Assembly (NCBI GenBank): GCA_963971285.1
Contig: OZ020257.1
Span: 17,560,602 to 17,624,601 of the forward strand
Direction: 5' to 3'
Length of the DNA stretch: 64,000 bases
DNA from: Astropecten irregularis
Taxonomy: Eukaryota > Echinodermata > Asteroidea > Paxillosida > Astropectinidae
How positions within the stretch are numbered: the stretch's first letter is position 1; each line of letters opens with the position of its first letter. Both the position numbers and the translations under genes were made by a program. The notes under the pieces are model-generated. The model worked only from the letters and a program-made list of their open reading frames with translations, did no database searches and was not told where the DNA came from. Below are positions 22,168 to 33,300 of the stretch, piece after piece.

Positions 22168-23388
22168 ATGACCACGGATATCATCACAGAAGCCATGAGT
22201 TTCCTCTCTACAGCAGCCGGCATGGCAATGACCACGGCAGGAGAAAATGCGACAGACATGAGCAGCTTCGTGAGTACTACTACCGACCCTGGCGAGGCTT
22301 TCATGGCGAACGCCACCGGAGGCGGCGCCTTCAGCACCGACAACCTGACCACGGCGGGGATGTTTGAGACCACCACCCTAGGCGACGGCCGCAACTTTCG
22401 CTTTGAGGACCCTGTCCAGAGGGTCATAGTCGGTGCCATCTACTGCCTGGTGGCTGTCGTGGGCTTCTCGGGCAACTTCATGGTCATCCTGTCGGTCATT
22501 CTGTCCAAGAAGCTCCAGACTCGTACCAATGCCTTCGTGGTCAACCTTGCCGTGGCCGACACGGTGACCTGCTTGACCGCTCCCTTCACGGCGGTGGCAC
22601 TGTTCAGCATGAACGGTTGGCCCATGCCGCTGATCGTGTGCTCCTTCACGGCCGGGTTTTTCTTCACCAGCCTGGCGTGTAGCATCATGAACCTGGCGGC
22701 CATTGCCATCAACCGGTTCGTCCTCATCACCAAGTCCACGCAGACCTACCGATCCATCTACACTCCCAAGAAGATAGCGGCCATGCTGGTCTTCACCTGG
22801 GTCTACCCAGCTCTGGTGTGTTGCTTCCCGCTCTTCGGCATCGGCAAGTGGGGATACTCGGCGAAGTACAAGACCTGCACGCAGGACACTTCGCACGAAA
22901 CGAGCGACCTCTTCAGCTTGCTGGGATCTGTGCTGATGTACCCCATTCCTCTCATCATCCTGTTCGTCTGCTACTTCAAGATCTATCGCCACATCAGCAG
23001 CCACATGAAGAAGATGGCGGCCAAGGGGACGGAGATGGCCGATACTTCCAGCTCCTCCAGCAACAGCAGTACCCGCAAGCTCAGTCGGAAGCGATCGGCC
23101 AGCACCCGACTCAACAAGCGCCAGGTGGAGATCACCAAGAATCTCTTCTACGTGGTGTGTGCCTTCGTGGCCTGTCTGGCGCCCTTCGCAATCGCCCTGG
23201 TGATACCTCCCAGCGACCCGGTCATCCCCTGGACTGGGGTGATCATCATCTTCAACAGCGCCATCAACCCCGTCATCTACGGGGTCAAGCATCCACATTT
23301 CAAGGAGGTGTTCCGTCACATGTTGCGGTGCCGGTATCATATGATCCCGGAGCCCTCTAGCTGTCTGAGAAAGATGAGGAAGAATTAG
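22168..23388 (+). CDS. Class A (rhodopsin-family) GPCR, paralogue 2, intronless
   Basis: Single-exon ORF of 406 residues, paralogous to 16001-17185. It has the same plan: a Thr/Ser-rich N-terminus, GDGRNFRFED before TM1, GNFMVI in TM1, NLAVADTV in TM2, NRF at the end of TM3, the NRFVLITKSTQTYRSIYTPK loop into TM4, YPIPLIILF in TM5, CLAP in TM6 and NPVIY in TM7. The third intracellular loop differs most (poly-Ser, then a basic RKLSRKRS stretch). The stretch from TM3 to TM5 and the part from TM6 to the tail are almost identical to the paralogue, including many third codon positions. It is probably a peptide- or small-molecule-type receptor coupled to G protein; the ligand cannot be told from sequence. 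The ATG chosen is the first in frame, 97 bp after a possible 5' UTR acceptor. Confidence 0.93.
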   Translation: MTTDIITEAMSFLSTAAGMAMTTAGENATDMSSFVSTTTDPGEAFMANATGGGAFSTDNLTTAGMFETTTLGDGRNFRFEDPVQRVIVGAIYCLVAVVGFSGNFMVILSVILSKKLQTRTNAFVVNLAVADTVTCLTAPFTAVALFSMNGWPMPLIVCSFTAGFFFTSLACSIMNLAAIAINRFVLITKSTQTYRSIYTPKKIAAMLVFTWVYPALVCCFPLFGIGKWGYSAKYKTCTQDTSHETSDLFSLLGSVLMYPIPLIILFVCYFKIYRHISSHMKKMAAKGTEMADTSSSSSNSSTRKLSRKRSASTRLNKRQVEITKNLFYVVCAFVACLAPFAIALVIPPSDPVIPWTGVIIIFNSAINPVIYGVKHPHFKEVFRHMLRCRYHMIPEPSSCLRKMRKN

Positions 23389-23571
23389 ATTGACATCTTC
23401 ATCAAAACAGAATCAGTGTATTGTTAGTCATTGTTTCCATTCATTTGTCACTTTTGTTTCTTGCCTTGAATCACGGGCTAGGCTTCTTACCCCCAACGAG
23501 GACAATGTCTTGAATTCACTAGTATTCTGCTGTATATAATTACGCTAACAAGATTCAAAGAATCACACAAA

Positions 23572-23929
23572 ATTATCCTTAAATTACTTGACATGAGAAA
23601 AAAAAAATTTATCTCACACTTAACACAGAAAGAGAGTCTTTTTGGATGATTGTTTTGGATGAGTTCCCCAAAATTCATATTCTCTGAATTTCGTCAATGG
23701 GGGCAGCAGACAAATCTGTGCAATTTCGTGACGTCAGATATGGGAGCCTTTTGGTCAAAAGAAAAGGCTCCCATATCTGACGTCACAAAATCACACAAAT
23801 TTGTCTGCTGCCCCCATTGACGAAATTCAGAGAGCTTGCGGGCGGAGAGAAAAATCATAAAAAAGACTCTGTTTCCGTATTCAGTGTGAGATAAATATTT
23901 TTTCTCATTTCATGTAATTTAAGTATAAT
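23572..23929. repeat. Long near-perfect palindrome (foldback element)
   Basis: Two arms of about 170 bp mirror each other around a short loop near 23752. Left-arm blocks include TTAAATTACTTGACATGAG, TTATCTCACACTTAACAC, GACGTCAGATATGGGAGCC; the right arm carries their complements. Each arm includes a full CRE octamer, TGACGTCA. It lies about 180 bp after the GPCR stop, so it may be transcribed in that gene's 3' UTR. Confidence 0.85.
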
Positions 23930-25799
23930 AGTTCTAACGCATAAAGCGAGGTTTGTTGAGTGTTAGACATCCTCTTCAAAAAGTCCCTTAAATACATTTA
24001 TAATGATACCACGTCGAGAATCGGCACAGTATTTTGCATGTAAAATTAAAAATATATAACTCCTTTGTTTATCTAGCCAGCATAATATTATGTATCCTTG
24101 CCGCTTGTTATAATTATCACTCGAAGTTTTGATTCCAAAATCAAATACTCTCGCAATATTCTCAGTATAATAATACTAGCTCTTTAGATGCCGTATAGTT
24201 TGATGGCTTAATATCACATTAAAACATTAATTATATAAAATACTTGGAGTTATGAGGGCCTGACGTTTCGATCCTATAGCAGGATCCTTCTCAAACTGCC
24301 TATGGTGAGAAAGATCCTGCTAGGATCGAAACGTCAGGCCGACCTCCTAAGCATTTTACACATTATTTTGGTTGATGAGCAGTTTGCAGCAGTTTATTAC
24401 TTGTAATAATTAATATATAACTTTTTATTTAATAAACTTGCCATTACACTTATCTTTGATAAGTGTGTTTTGATTCAGTAGTCATAATTACACACCTGTA
24501 GTTCAATGATGAATCTTTTGAAATATTCGGTACTATCTCCATATAGTTTGATGGATAATAGTACATCATATCTGATTTTATAATAAACTTGCCATTTTTC
24601 CAGTACATTTATCTTTGACAATTGTATTTAAACAATATCTGCACTGCATTACCAACTGATTATGTACCGTGATTTTTTAAGTCAGCGGTACTAAAACATA
24701 TTGTTGTATTTTTATAACCGAATAAATTGAAGCCTGATCAAGTGTAAAAATGGTGAGAAGATTACGAAAACTGTATAAAATGGCCCATCTTCGTTGGAAG
24801 GCAAAATATAGCACGTTACCATGCAAAACAATGAGCCAAAGTTACAGTTTTGAATAATGGATAAATAAAATAGATTTGACTATTCACTGAGCTGGTATGC
24901 TAGCATTATCGTCAGTCATAAAAAGAGATTTCCCTGGGACTTCTCGTCATTTCAGTCGTGTGCTTATTTTTAATCTCTCCAAATACATGTAATCAGAATT
25001 GATTCTTTACACGAACCACTTGCTCAACTTTTAATGACCAAGTTTGTATGCGAATCATAAAATCTGCAAATAAATAGCAATGACGGCCTGTCAACAATTT
25101 TATCACATTGAAACACTCCCTTCTTTATTTTGGTTGAAGTGCCAAATTCTGTTATGATAGTGCAGCGCATGCAGAGCGCAGAAGTTTACGGTTTTGCGAG
25201 CGCAGATTGTGATACGGCCCACATAGGCTATATGTTAAACGGCTGTTTTCTGTAGTGTTTGCCCTGGTGAATGGAAGAGTCGCATGGCGGGACATACATC
25301 ATGGATGAGTATTGAGCATGGCGTTAGCAACCGGCAACAAGTGGCTACCCTTCAGTTGCAGTGGTGGTCTGTGGGGGCTGAGAGCTAGGACGACGGGCAT
25401 TAAGCCTACCAGAGGCTGCTCGTCATTGCAGAGTACACAGAGAAAATACAGAATGATATTTTGTCACTTCGTGGCTTGATTTTTTGATGAACTGAAGAAT
25501 TTCAGCAGGAGTTCAGGCTTGTGATTGATTTTTCAATCCACCGGATCAGAGAGTATCACGCTCGGAACCTTCAATATATGGCAGGATAAGCGCCCCGGTG
25601 CCGGTCACAGAGAGCCTTCCTCAAAGTTAGCACGTTTTGATTCTGACAAAAACCTCAACTTCGGAACTCATTTCGGGCATCTTCGAATTTCGGCTCGGTC
25701 ACTTTGACTGAGTCACGACTGATCGACTGATCGGACCCCGGAGCCTTGTCCGGTTTGAAGAAGAGCTCGCATGCCCAAGGTCAGAGTCAGGGAGTCAAG
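23930..25799. other. Intergenic region downstream of GPCR paralogue 2
   Basis: AT-rich, no coding exon recognised apart from the short candidate exon that follows it. The only structured item seen is the inverted motif pair at 24256-24343. From about 25150 on the GC content rises, consistent with a promoter for the exon at 25800. Confidence 0.45.
24256..24343. other. Inverted pair of hammerhead-like (Penelope-type) motifs
   Basis: The plus strand at 24301-24343 reads GAGAAAGATCCTGCTAGGAT followed by CGAAACGTCAGG; the first half is its inverted copy. Stem GATCCT/AGGATC followed by GAAAC-GTC resembles stem II, the GAAA core and the GUC cleavage triplet of hammerhead ribozymes. The CUGAUGA strand is degenerate (TGGTGAG). 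Motif resemblance only. Confidence 0.4.
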
Positions 25800-25877
25800 A
25801 TGATGTCGTTCAACTTGTTAAACATGATCCCGGGCCCAGTGTGTTCACATAGGAGCAACAACCCGCATCCCAAAGCG
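25800..25877 (+). CDS. Candidate alternative first coding exon of the unknown gene
   Basis: ATGATG starts a 26-codon stretch ending in NNPHPKA exactly at a strong donor (GCG/GTAAGTT), phase 0. The recognised first exon at 30332-30478 also ends in phase 0 after NNPHPNE, so either can join the exon at 36649 (DFLMPK...). The shared NNPHP at the same place suggests a duplicated or alternative first exon. No upstream promoter evidence beyond a local GC rise. Confidence 0.4.
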
Positions 25878-28800
25878 GTAAGTTCAGCAGAAAATCATCA
25901 TATACCGTCCACGCTGATAGGTAGAATGTTACAGTAACACGTGGTGTACCAATCAATTAAGCCACCTGCTTCCTATTCTAGTCAGATGTACTGTGCATCT
26001 TGTGATTGACTAGCTGTCCCATACGAGTAGATGCAGTTCTGATTTCATCCGAACCGCCTTTAAGTAACGAAAAAGTGTTCTTTACATGGCAAGTAGTGTG
26101 AACTGTCTCCAACTCCTTATTGAATTCTGGTAGATTTGGTTCCACATGTTTTTACACAACTTAGAAACTGAAAGGGAGTTAGGCTTTTGCAACAGCGCCG
26201 ATTTACCCTCAGGTACTTTCCCGATGCCCTTGATAGTCAGCGCATCTCCTTCCAAGTTGATGCAGACTCAAATTGTTGCTTCTTTTTATGAAACAGATTG
26301 CAAGCTGGTTTTCGCCTCACTATAAAATTTCAAAAGAGCCAAATTGAAGTGGTGGCTGGCTCTAGTTTGACAGAATTCTACCTCCTTGAAGATCTGAGCA
26401 CAGAGCCAGCAAACGACAAGGAATGTTGAAGACCAAATCCTCCTAAGAATGGTTTTACCCTTTCAGGCGGTTTCCAAAAACAAATATATACACTACAGTT
26501 AATCGTTGTACTATGACTTCTGCCTTCAACAGACCGTGCAAACATCATACATGTATAGTACAAGGGGTTAAACTTTCATTCTCAATATTTGCCCTAGCAT
26601 TCCCTCCAAGCGTGGCGCCTGTCTATTGTGCTTATATGCATCTATTCAAGTCAATATTCAAGGGAATAGCACGTTTACCAACCGAGGACCAGCCATTGTG
26701 CCGTGCTTGGTGACGGCATGAATTTTTCAGTCATTAATGGATTTTTGTTTTGTCATGTCCCGTTATTTCAACAAGGTCCATGCTTCATGTTATGTCTCGT
26801 GCCAAAGTAAGGTGACCTTTACGGGACACATCATGAGAGAATATGCACTTAATGGACTGTGTGAGTCTTCGATTCAATATAAATACCTTATGAAAAGACA
26901 ATATTCTTTTTTGTGTGTAAATATTTGTCAATTTCGAGCATGCATTAAAAACATCAATCACTTCTTAGCTTTACATAAGTATAGTCTTTTTGTTTTTAAT
27001 AAGAATGTTTAGAACTACATGTATAATAGTCTTGGACGAATATACATGAAAAATGAACCACGAATTGCTGTTAAATCGATTAATTGCTGATTGTTCACAG
27101 GTTTAGCTTCCTTATCAAAAATCCCCACTAACACTTTAGAAAATAAAGCAAAACATATTCGATGTTTTGCTCGTGTTCGCACCACCGGGGAGTAGGTGCA
27201 TGTCCCGGGTATGTTGCAACATCTGGACGGTATAAGGCTGGCGACTCAGAGCCGCTGAGTCTTCCCCGATAAAACAGCTGCCAGTACGGCCCAATTGACC
27301 CCGTATAGCTTGGTTTTGGGCAGTGACTCTACAAATATTGGGAGTTTATAGTCCTTTTATAGAGGTCATATTGCCATCATTTCAGGACAGTATCTCTATG
27401 GTATTTTGGAAGTGTGAACCAGTTTACACGTCCACCTTCGATACATACCCTTTATCTGTTTATCTGGTTTTTATCAACAATAGCGAAACTGATAAGGAAA
27501 AATGATGACACTTCTTGTGGTAATAATGGTCATTTTGTAATGATGTTAAAGGGAGCATAGGCCTATAGGATTTGCAAAGATGTGCGTTTTGGCTTAATTT
27601 TAACAGAAGTGAAGGTCTTAAACTTCCTAACAGACGTTGTTTCATGTACCTTTTTACGCTTTGTTCATCTGGATAGCAGAAATACGGCCGAAATAATCTC
27701 CCCCCCCCTCCGAATCCTTCACGGTTACACACGCTTTCGAAATGCTGCTAAATCGTTCGGACGAACGATCTTTTTAAAAGACACTTAATCTTGATTTCCT
27801 TGAAAAGACCTAGCATCTGATGAACCAAGATATCCCATGTTTACTGTTTGCAATGTTTATGAACTGTGGAGTCCATTTTCTGTCTCAAACTCAACATATA
27901 TTTTTTGGAGGCCTTGCAAATCCTGTACGCTGCCTTTAAATTGTTATGTATTCCTGGGAGGTATACATAGTTTGTCAATGGGCTTGTTATTCAGCGTTAA
28001 AGTGCCTGACTGCAGATGAAAAAGGCGTGGCACGATGTTTGCTCAACTGCCTGATAACAACCACTACATTTCAGAGGCCCGAATTCCTGGACGCGTCGCT
28101 ATGGCAACATCGCCTTGGGAAGGAACAGCGAGAGGGCGCCCGTTGTTTTATATGGCTTTGCTATCAAAGAGACGTGAGATCGTAACCTGCCTTAATTGTG
28201 GCTTTGCTAAATTACCAAAGCATTTTGTCGTCGGGTTTGGGGACAGTGTTTGAAGCCTGCAGTTTGTACGGAGTTGCAGTTTGTGCAGTAGAGATGAAGA
28301 GTTGTTGAAATTGAATTGAAACGAAAAAACAAGAATGCTAAAGTTAGGAGGGCCTGACGCGTTTCGATCCTAGCAGAATCTTTCTCAAAGGCGAAAAAAC
28401 AAGAAGTTACATTTGGTTTGCTGCCACAAATTCCAGCAATTGCAAAGTAATGAGAACAAGAATAAGTACAGCTTATTATGTCCTCCTTAGCCCTTTAATA
28501 CACTACAATGGGTCGTCTGCACTTCCAGTATAATACCTTACAAAATAGAAACAAAAGTACGAAACAACTTGAGATGGAGTTCATTTCGATAAGTAATAGC
28601 GCCCTCCCATGTCGATAACATTTTGACGAATCGGCAAGTGGAACAACAGACTTGCTCAAACCCGAGCTTATAAATTATCATAACCCAATGTGATTTGACC
28701 ATCATGGATTTCGTACATCGTTTACCGTCCAACAAGTACTCAGATTAATTACAGTGCAGAAACTTAAATATACCACGTGATTTGGCTTGGATTGAGGCCC

Positions 28801-30331
28801 AGTTTTCCATTCATAGCCACTATTGTTAATTTATACCTATAGCTAGAGGGCGCCTGGGGCAAATTCAGCAAATTGAAAAGAAACTTCACTGGGTAGTATT
28901 AATTACAGCTCACCACCACATTAATCTCGAACAGTCAAAATCAGGTCACGTACAACGGACTCACTGTACATGTGGCAAAATGAAGTAAACAAAACAGGCT
29001 GAAATTTATATGTATATACATCTCATTGAATTATGAAATTAGGCCTTTTATGACTATAATTATCCATGATGTTCATTTTGCCTGAATGAGACAAACTATA
29101 TGACCTTTACTGGAAGCTGCTTAGCAATCAGAATGACCTATAATATCACCGCACTATAATGGCTTCATGTTACGTTTATCGATACCAATGCACCTTTGTA
29201 GGGTCACATAGCAAATACTTAATGCGTTACTCGATATTATTTGGCTGGTTTTACCATCACTTGGTGGCAAATATCTGTTGAATTTATGTTTGTGAAATGT
29301 TTGTAACCACGTTTGATTTTTCTTTTCTCAAACTTGTCCAAGCGTTTTTATAGTCCACCTCTTCCTTTTGCTCGGCAGAGCTACAATCAACATGTTGCCC
29401 ATCTTATCTGATCAACTTTTCCCATCGAAATCAAATTCTATCCAGGGATTAAGAATGTTTTAAGCCTATCAGAAATCCTTCTCTGTTTTGCAATGAATCT
29501 ACGCAACTCGGCCTATATCGTCTCAGCTTATGCAGTACAAGAGATGTTACAAAGGACAAACAAGAACGTGCACACAGTTATAAGCAAAAGCTTATTGAAT
29601 CTCATGTTATTGCAAATAAGACTCAATAGGCAGTAACAACAATTCCCCCCACCCCACCATGGGGATGTCTGTGACCACCGATGCGTATCACTACCCGATC
29701 AATACATCACAACCCCCCAGCACCCCCCCCCCCCCCCCCCCCCCAAGCCACCCCAACCCCCCTACGGTCGTCATGGGCTTCGTTTATGGTTCGCCATGCT
29801 TGACAACCAGTACAGAAGGGGGGACCACGCACGGAGTGTGCATGTGCCCCGGTAGCAATCAATATTATGTATACGAGTGTTGTCACTTGTAGCCACGAGC
29901 AGCTGACTACATGCATGGTCTATTTAGTAGCACTTCCTGATGTAGTTACAGGAACGCAGTGCTGGCATCTTTATCAGAAGTCTGCCCTACTTCAAAGTGG
30001 ATACATCTCAGTTCTGAGGGTGTTATCGGAAAGGAATTGCAATCTGCCCGTGGTGCTTGGGATGAAAATGAAACTTCACTGTTGAGAAGTTTTCGGTCAG
30101 GCTGCGATAGCATCTTACAACTCCAGCAACGCGTATTATTGCCATCGGGCTTTACTGCGGAGTTAAACGATTTGTGACTTAATCCATCACCAATTCCCGT
30201 CTGCAAGCCGAGTTCAGCAGTTCCAACTATACCCCCTACATCCTCAGAAGTTGGTGGAGGTATACCAATTAACACATAATCTACAAGGTGGTTTTGTTCG
30301 TCAGTGAGCGGCTTGCTCTACGGGTTTCACC
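25878..30331. other. Region between the two candidate first exons
   Basis: No exon supported. It holds a hammerhead-like motif (28342-28392), CTCF-like cores at 28128-28141, 28598-28612 and 28841-28855, and a poly-C tract at about 29720-29743. A 77-codon ORF over that tract (from 29659) owes its proline run to the poly-C and is not counted as a gene. Confidence 0.5.
28342..28392 (-). other. Hammerhead-like (Penelope-type) motif
   Basis: The minus strand reads TTTGAGAAAGATTCTGCTAG, then GATCGAAACGCGTCAGGCCC, the same consensus as at 24256-24343 with GCGTC in place of GTC after GAAAC. Degenerate copy. Confidence 0.35.
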
Positions 30332-33300
30332 ATGCCTCTCCTTCTGGCACCGGGGAAGAAGTTTGCCGGCGACACCCATTACAAGGATACCTTCAGCAAG
30401 CGTAAGACACGGGTGTTCCAGCAGGCCGGACTTCGGCCAACCTCAGCCTTCCGGAGGAACAACCCTCACCCTAACGAGGTAAGGAAGACAAGAGGACCTA
30501 TAAGCTAAGACCCCGAAACAACATCATTCTCTTCTGAAGTTTGTGTATACAAAATAAGTTTTAAAAAATAGCTCAAGTTTCTGGAGAGAATTCGGCAGTC
30601 GCGGCCTGGTTATCATGAACAAATCTTACAGAAATGTTGAAAATATAAAAATGAATCTCGATTAAGACGCATTACGATTTTGCATAAAGATGCTCCAAAG
30701 AATCATATGCGATACTTTCGTCTCGCATTTTATTATGCGTATACGAGTTTTATGAGCGTTGGCCTACTTAACAGTATATCTTCTCCCCATGACGCGTCGT
30801 TGCAACCGGGTCCTATTGTGAAGTTTTCCTTCATTAACTCTCAGTTCAATGGAGGGTCGGTATATTGTAGTCTGCCTTCTTTTGCCTGGTGGCCATACAA
30901 AGGTTTGTAGTAAGCACCTATACGTCACGCAATTAACTTCTAGGAAAAAGAGAGATGAATTCTGAAAGAAGCTTATAGGTTTGAGACGAAATGGGTCAAG
31001 TCGTACCCAAGTTAACTCGTACCCAAGTCAACTCGTACCCCAAAAATGACACCCAAGTCAACTCGTACCCAAGTCATCTTGTACCCAAGTTAACTCGTAC
31101 CCAAGTTAAGTCGTACCCGAGTCAAGTCGTACCCCATTATTGCACAAGGCATGCGGCTGCCGCCAACAGACTTCGAAGCTGTCATACTACGTACTTGTAT
31201 TGACATCTATGTAAAGGTTGAATTAAGATGAATATATAAAACTACAACTCTTGAACTATAGGCTTACTGTCTGTTTGTTTTAATTTTGCTGTGTTTTAAT
31301 AGTTTGTTAATTTTGACACGGACGGTGAGGGGTGGGGTGTTGTTCAATTGATTTTGAAATAGGAATTTTTTGGAGGCGGATAAATAATAATTTTGAAGTT
31401 AATGTGATTTTTTCGATTAAAAGAGACATTAAAATACGATAACTAAAATGTCACAGTCTACACGAACGGGATTTTATTCACAATTGCATAGGGGTACGAG
31501 TTGACTTGGGTACGACTTGACTTGGGTACGACTTGACTTGGGTACGAGTTAACTTGGGTACGAGATGACTTGGGTACGAGTTAACTTGGGTACGAGATGA
31601 CTTGGGTACGAGTTAACTTGGGTACGAGATGACCCAAAATCGTTTGAGATGGACGTTTTCCAATCGGGAAGAGATGGTGGTATCTCGTAGCCGAAACGTC
31701 GGGTTAAAATCAGCAGTCAATTTCACATCAGCATTCAAGTTGTACGCTTTACTTTTTGTACATTTTGTACACACATTGATATCCATTTCATTCTTCGTGA
31801 GGATATGTAATTGTGAAAAGAAGATGCAGCCCGAAACGTCGGTAAATTCAACTGTGTCTTTATTTTCAGAATCATAAACTTTCATCACAGAAGAAAATAT
31901 AATACTTCATGGAGGAAGGAATGATCTGAATGGGTACATGGTGTTACACGCCATCAGGGGGCATAGGTGGCAAGTGCGTTAGGCACTCGCCTCTCACCAA
32001 TGTGGCCCGGGTTCGATCCCGGCTTGGGTCATTATGTGATTAGAGTTTGTGCGTCGGTTCTCGCCTAAGCTACTCCGTTTCTATTATGCAGTTTAAGAAT
32101 CATGTAAATAGCTCTATATTCTGAAATAGAACCCTAGATATTAGCGGTATATGAACTTTCTTGAATAACTTCAAATCAGATATGAAGAATTTGCATTTAC
32201 CTCCCAAGATCATATTCCAATAATATTTCTGTGATATAGAATCCAAACACTCGTTCACCAACTATGGCATATTTCACAATCACATTGGTTGAACCTTTGC
32301 AGACTATTAACACATAATTCCCTTCATATTACTGATCACATCATACTCTACGTTGTGTACTGATAAAATGAGATCTAGTTCAGTGACAAGTATTTCATAT
32401 GGACTTTGAATCATTTTGATAGTGGCTTTTTGTGTTTGATCGAGTTATATTGTGGAGTTAAGTAGTCTCTTCTTCGTTGTTGGGCTAAAATCTGTTTCGC
32501 CAGAATTAATGTATTATTCTGTAAAATACACAACGTGCAGACTATTATTAATGAGTGTAAACTTCTCACCTCAGCAGACGGCTTATTTAGAATGGAAAAA
32601 ATCGACCCCGTAAAAACGCGCCAAAACGCTTGTCAAAAATAGTCAGAACTCAGCGATGACTAACGGTGTCGTTATTGTCCCACGCGCATTTCTGCAATAG
32701 TCAATTCAGTCTACATTATACTTTACTTATGATCCACAGTGGAAAACCATGCTTCCCCTACCTTTTCATGAAAAAGGCACATTTTGTACATCGTGTATGG
32801 AAGATTCAGTATCTTAAAATCATTCAATCAGCACAGTATTCCCATTAATTTCAAAAAGAACATTCAGAAAATAGATTTTACATTTTACATTTAATTTTTT
32901 ACATTTTAAAACAATACTCAGATTCTGTGTTGCTTTTTTGAATTTATTTTTTAATGTTGGCAATATGCCTAAGCCATAGGGATAAAGTTGTTCAGCGGGT
33001 GCTTATAGAATGCACTCCCAGAGCAGGAATAATATATTCCTTGAAATACGGTTACACTAGCTGCTGCAGTGAAATTGTACCCACGAAATGGTACACGGAT
33101 TTCTAGTCCTACTTTCTCCTCTCATAACAGGGCAATTATCTGGACTCAAAGACCGACGCTGACATCACTGAAGCCTCACAAATGGTTTATTTGCTCTGGC
33201 TTGGCTTGCAGGCTCTCTTTGCTTTTCTTACCTGATCTTTATTATTATCATTCATTATTTATTATTTCTGATAATGTCACCAAGGATTCTTCAAAAGCGC

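Noticed and set aside
29659..29892. 77-codon ORF with a polyproline run
   Set aside because: The proline run is a poly-C tract; no splice signals or similarity to support a gene.
30991..31620. CRISPR-like array
   Set aside because: The 16-bp units are contiguous without unique spacers and occur in inverted blocks of a eukaryotic foldback element.
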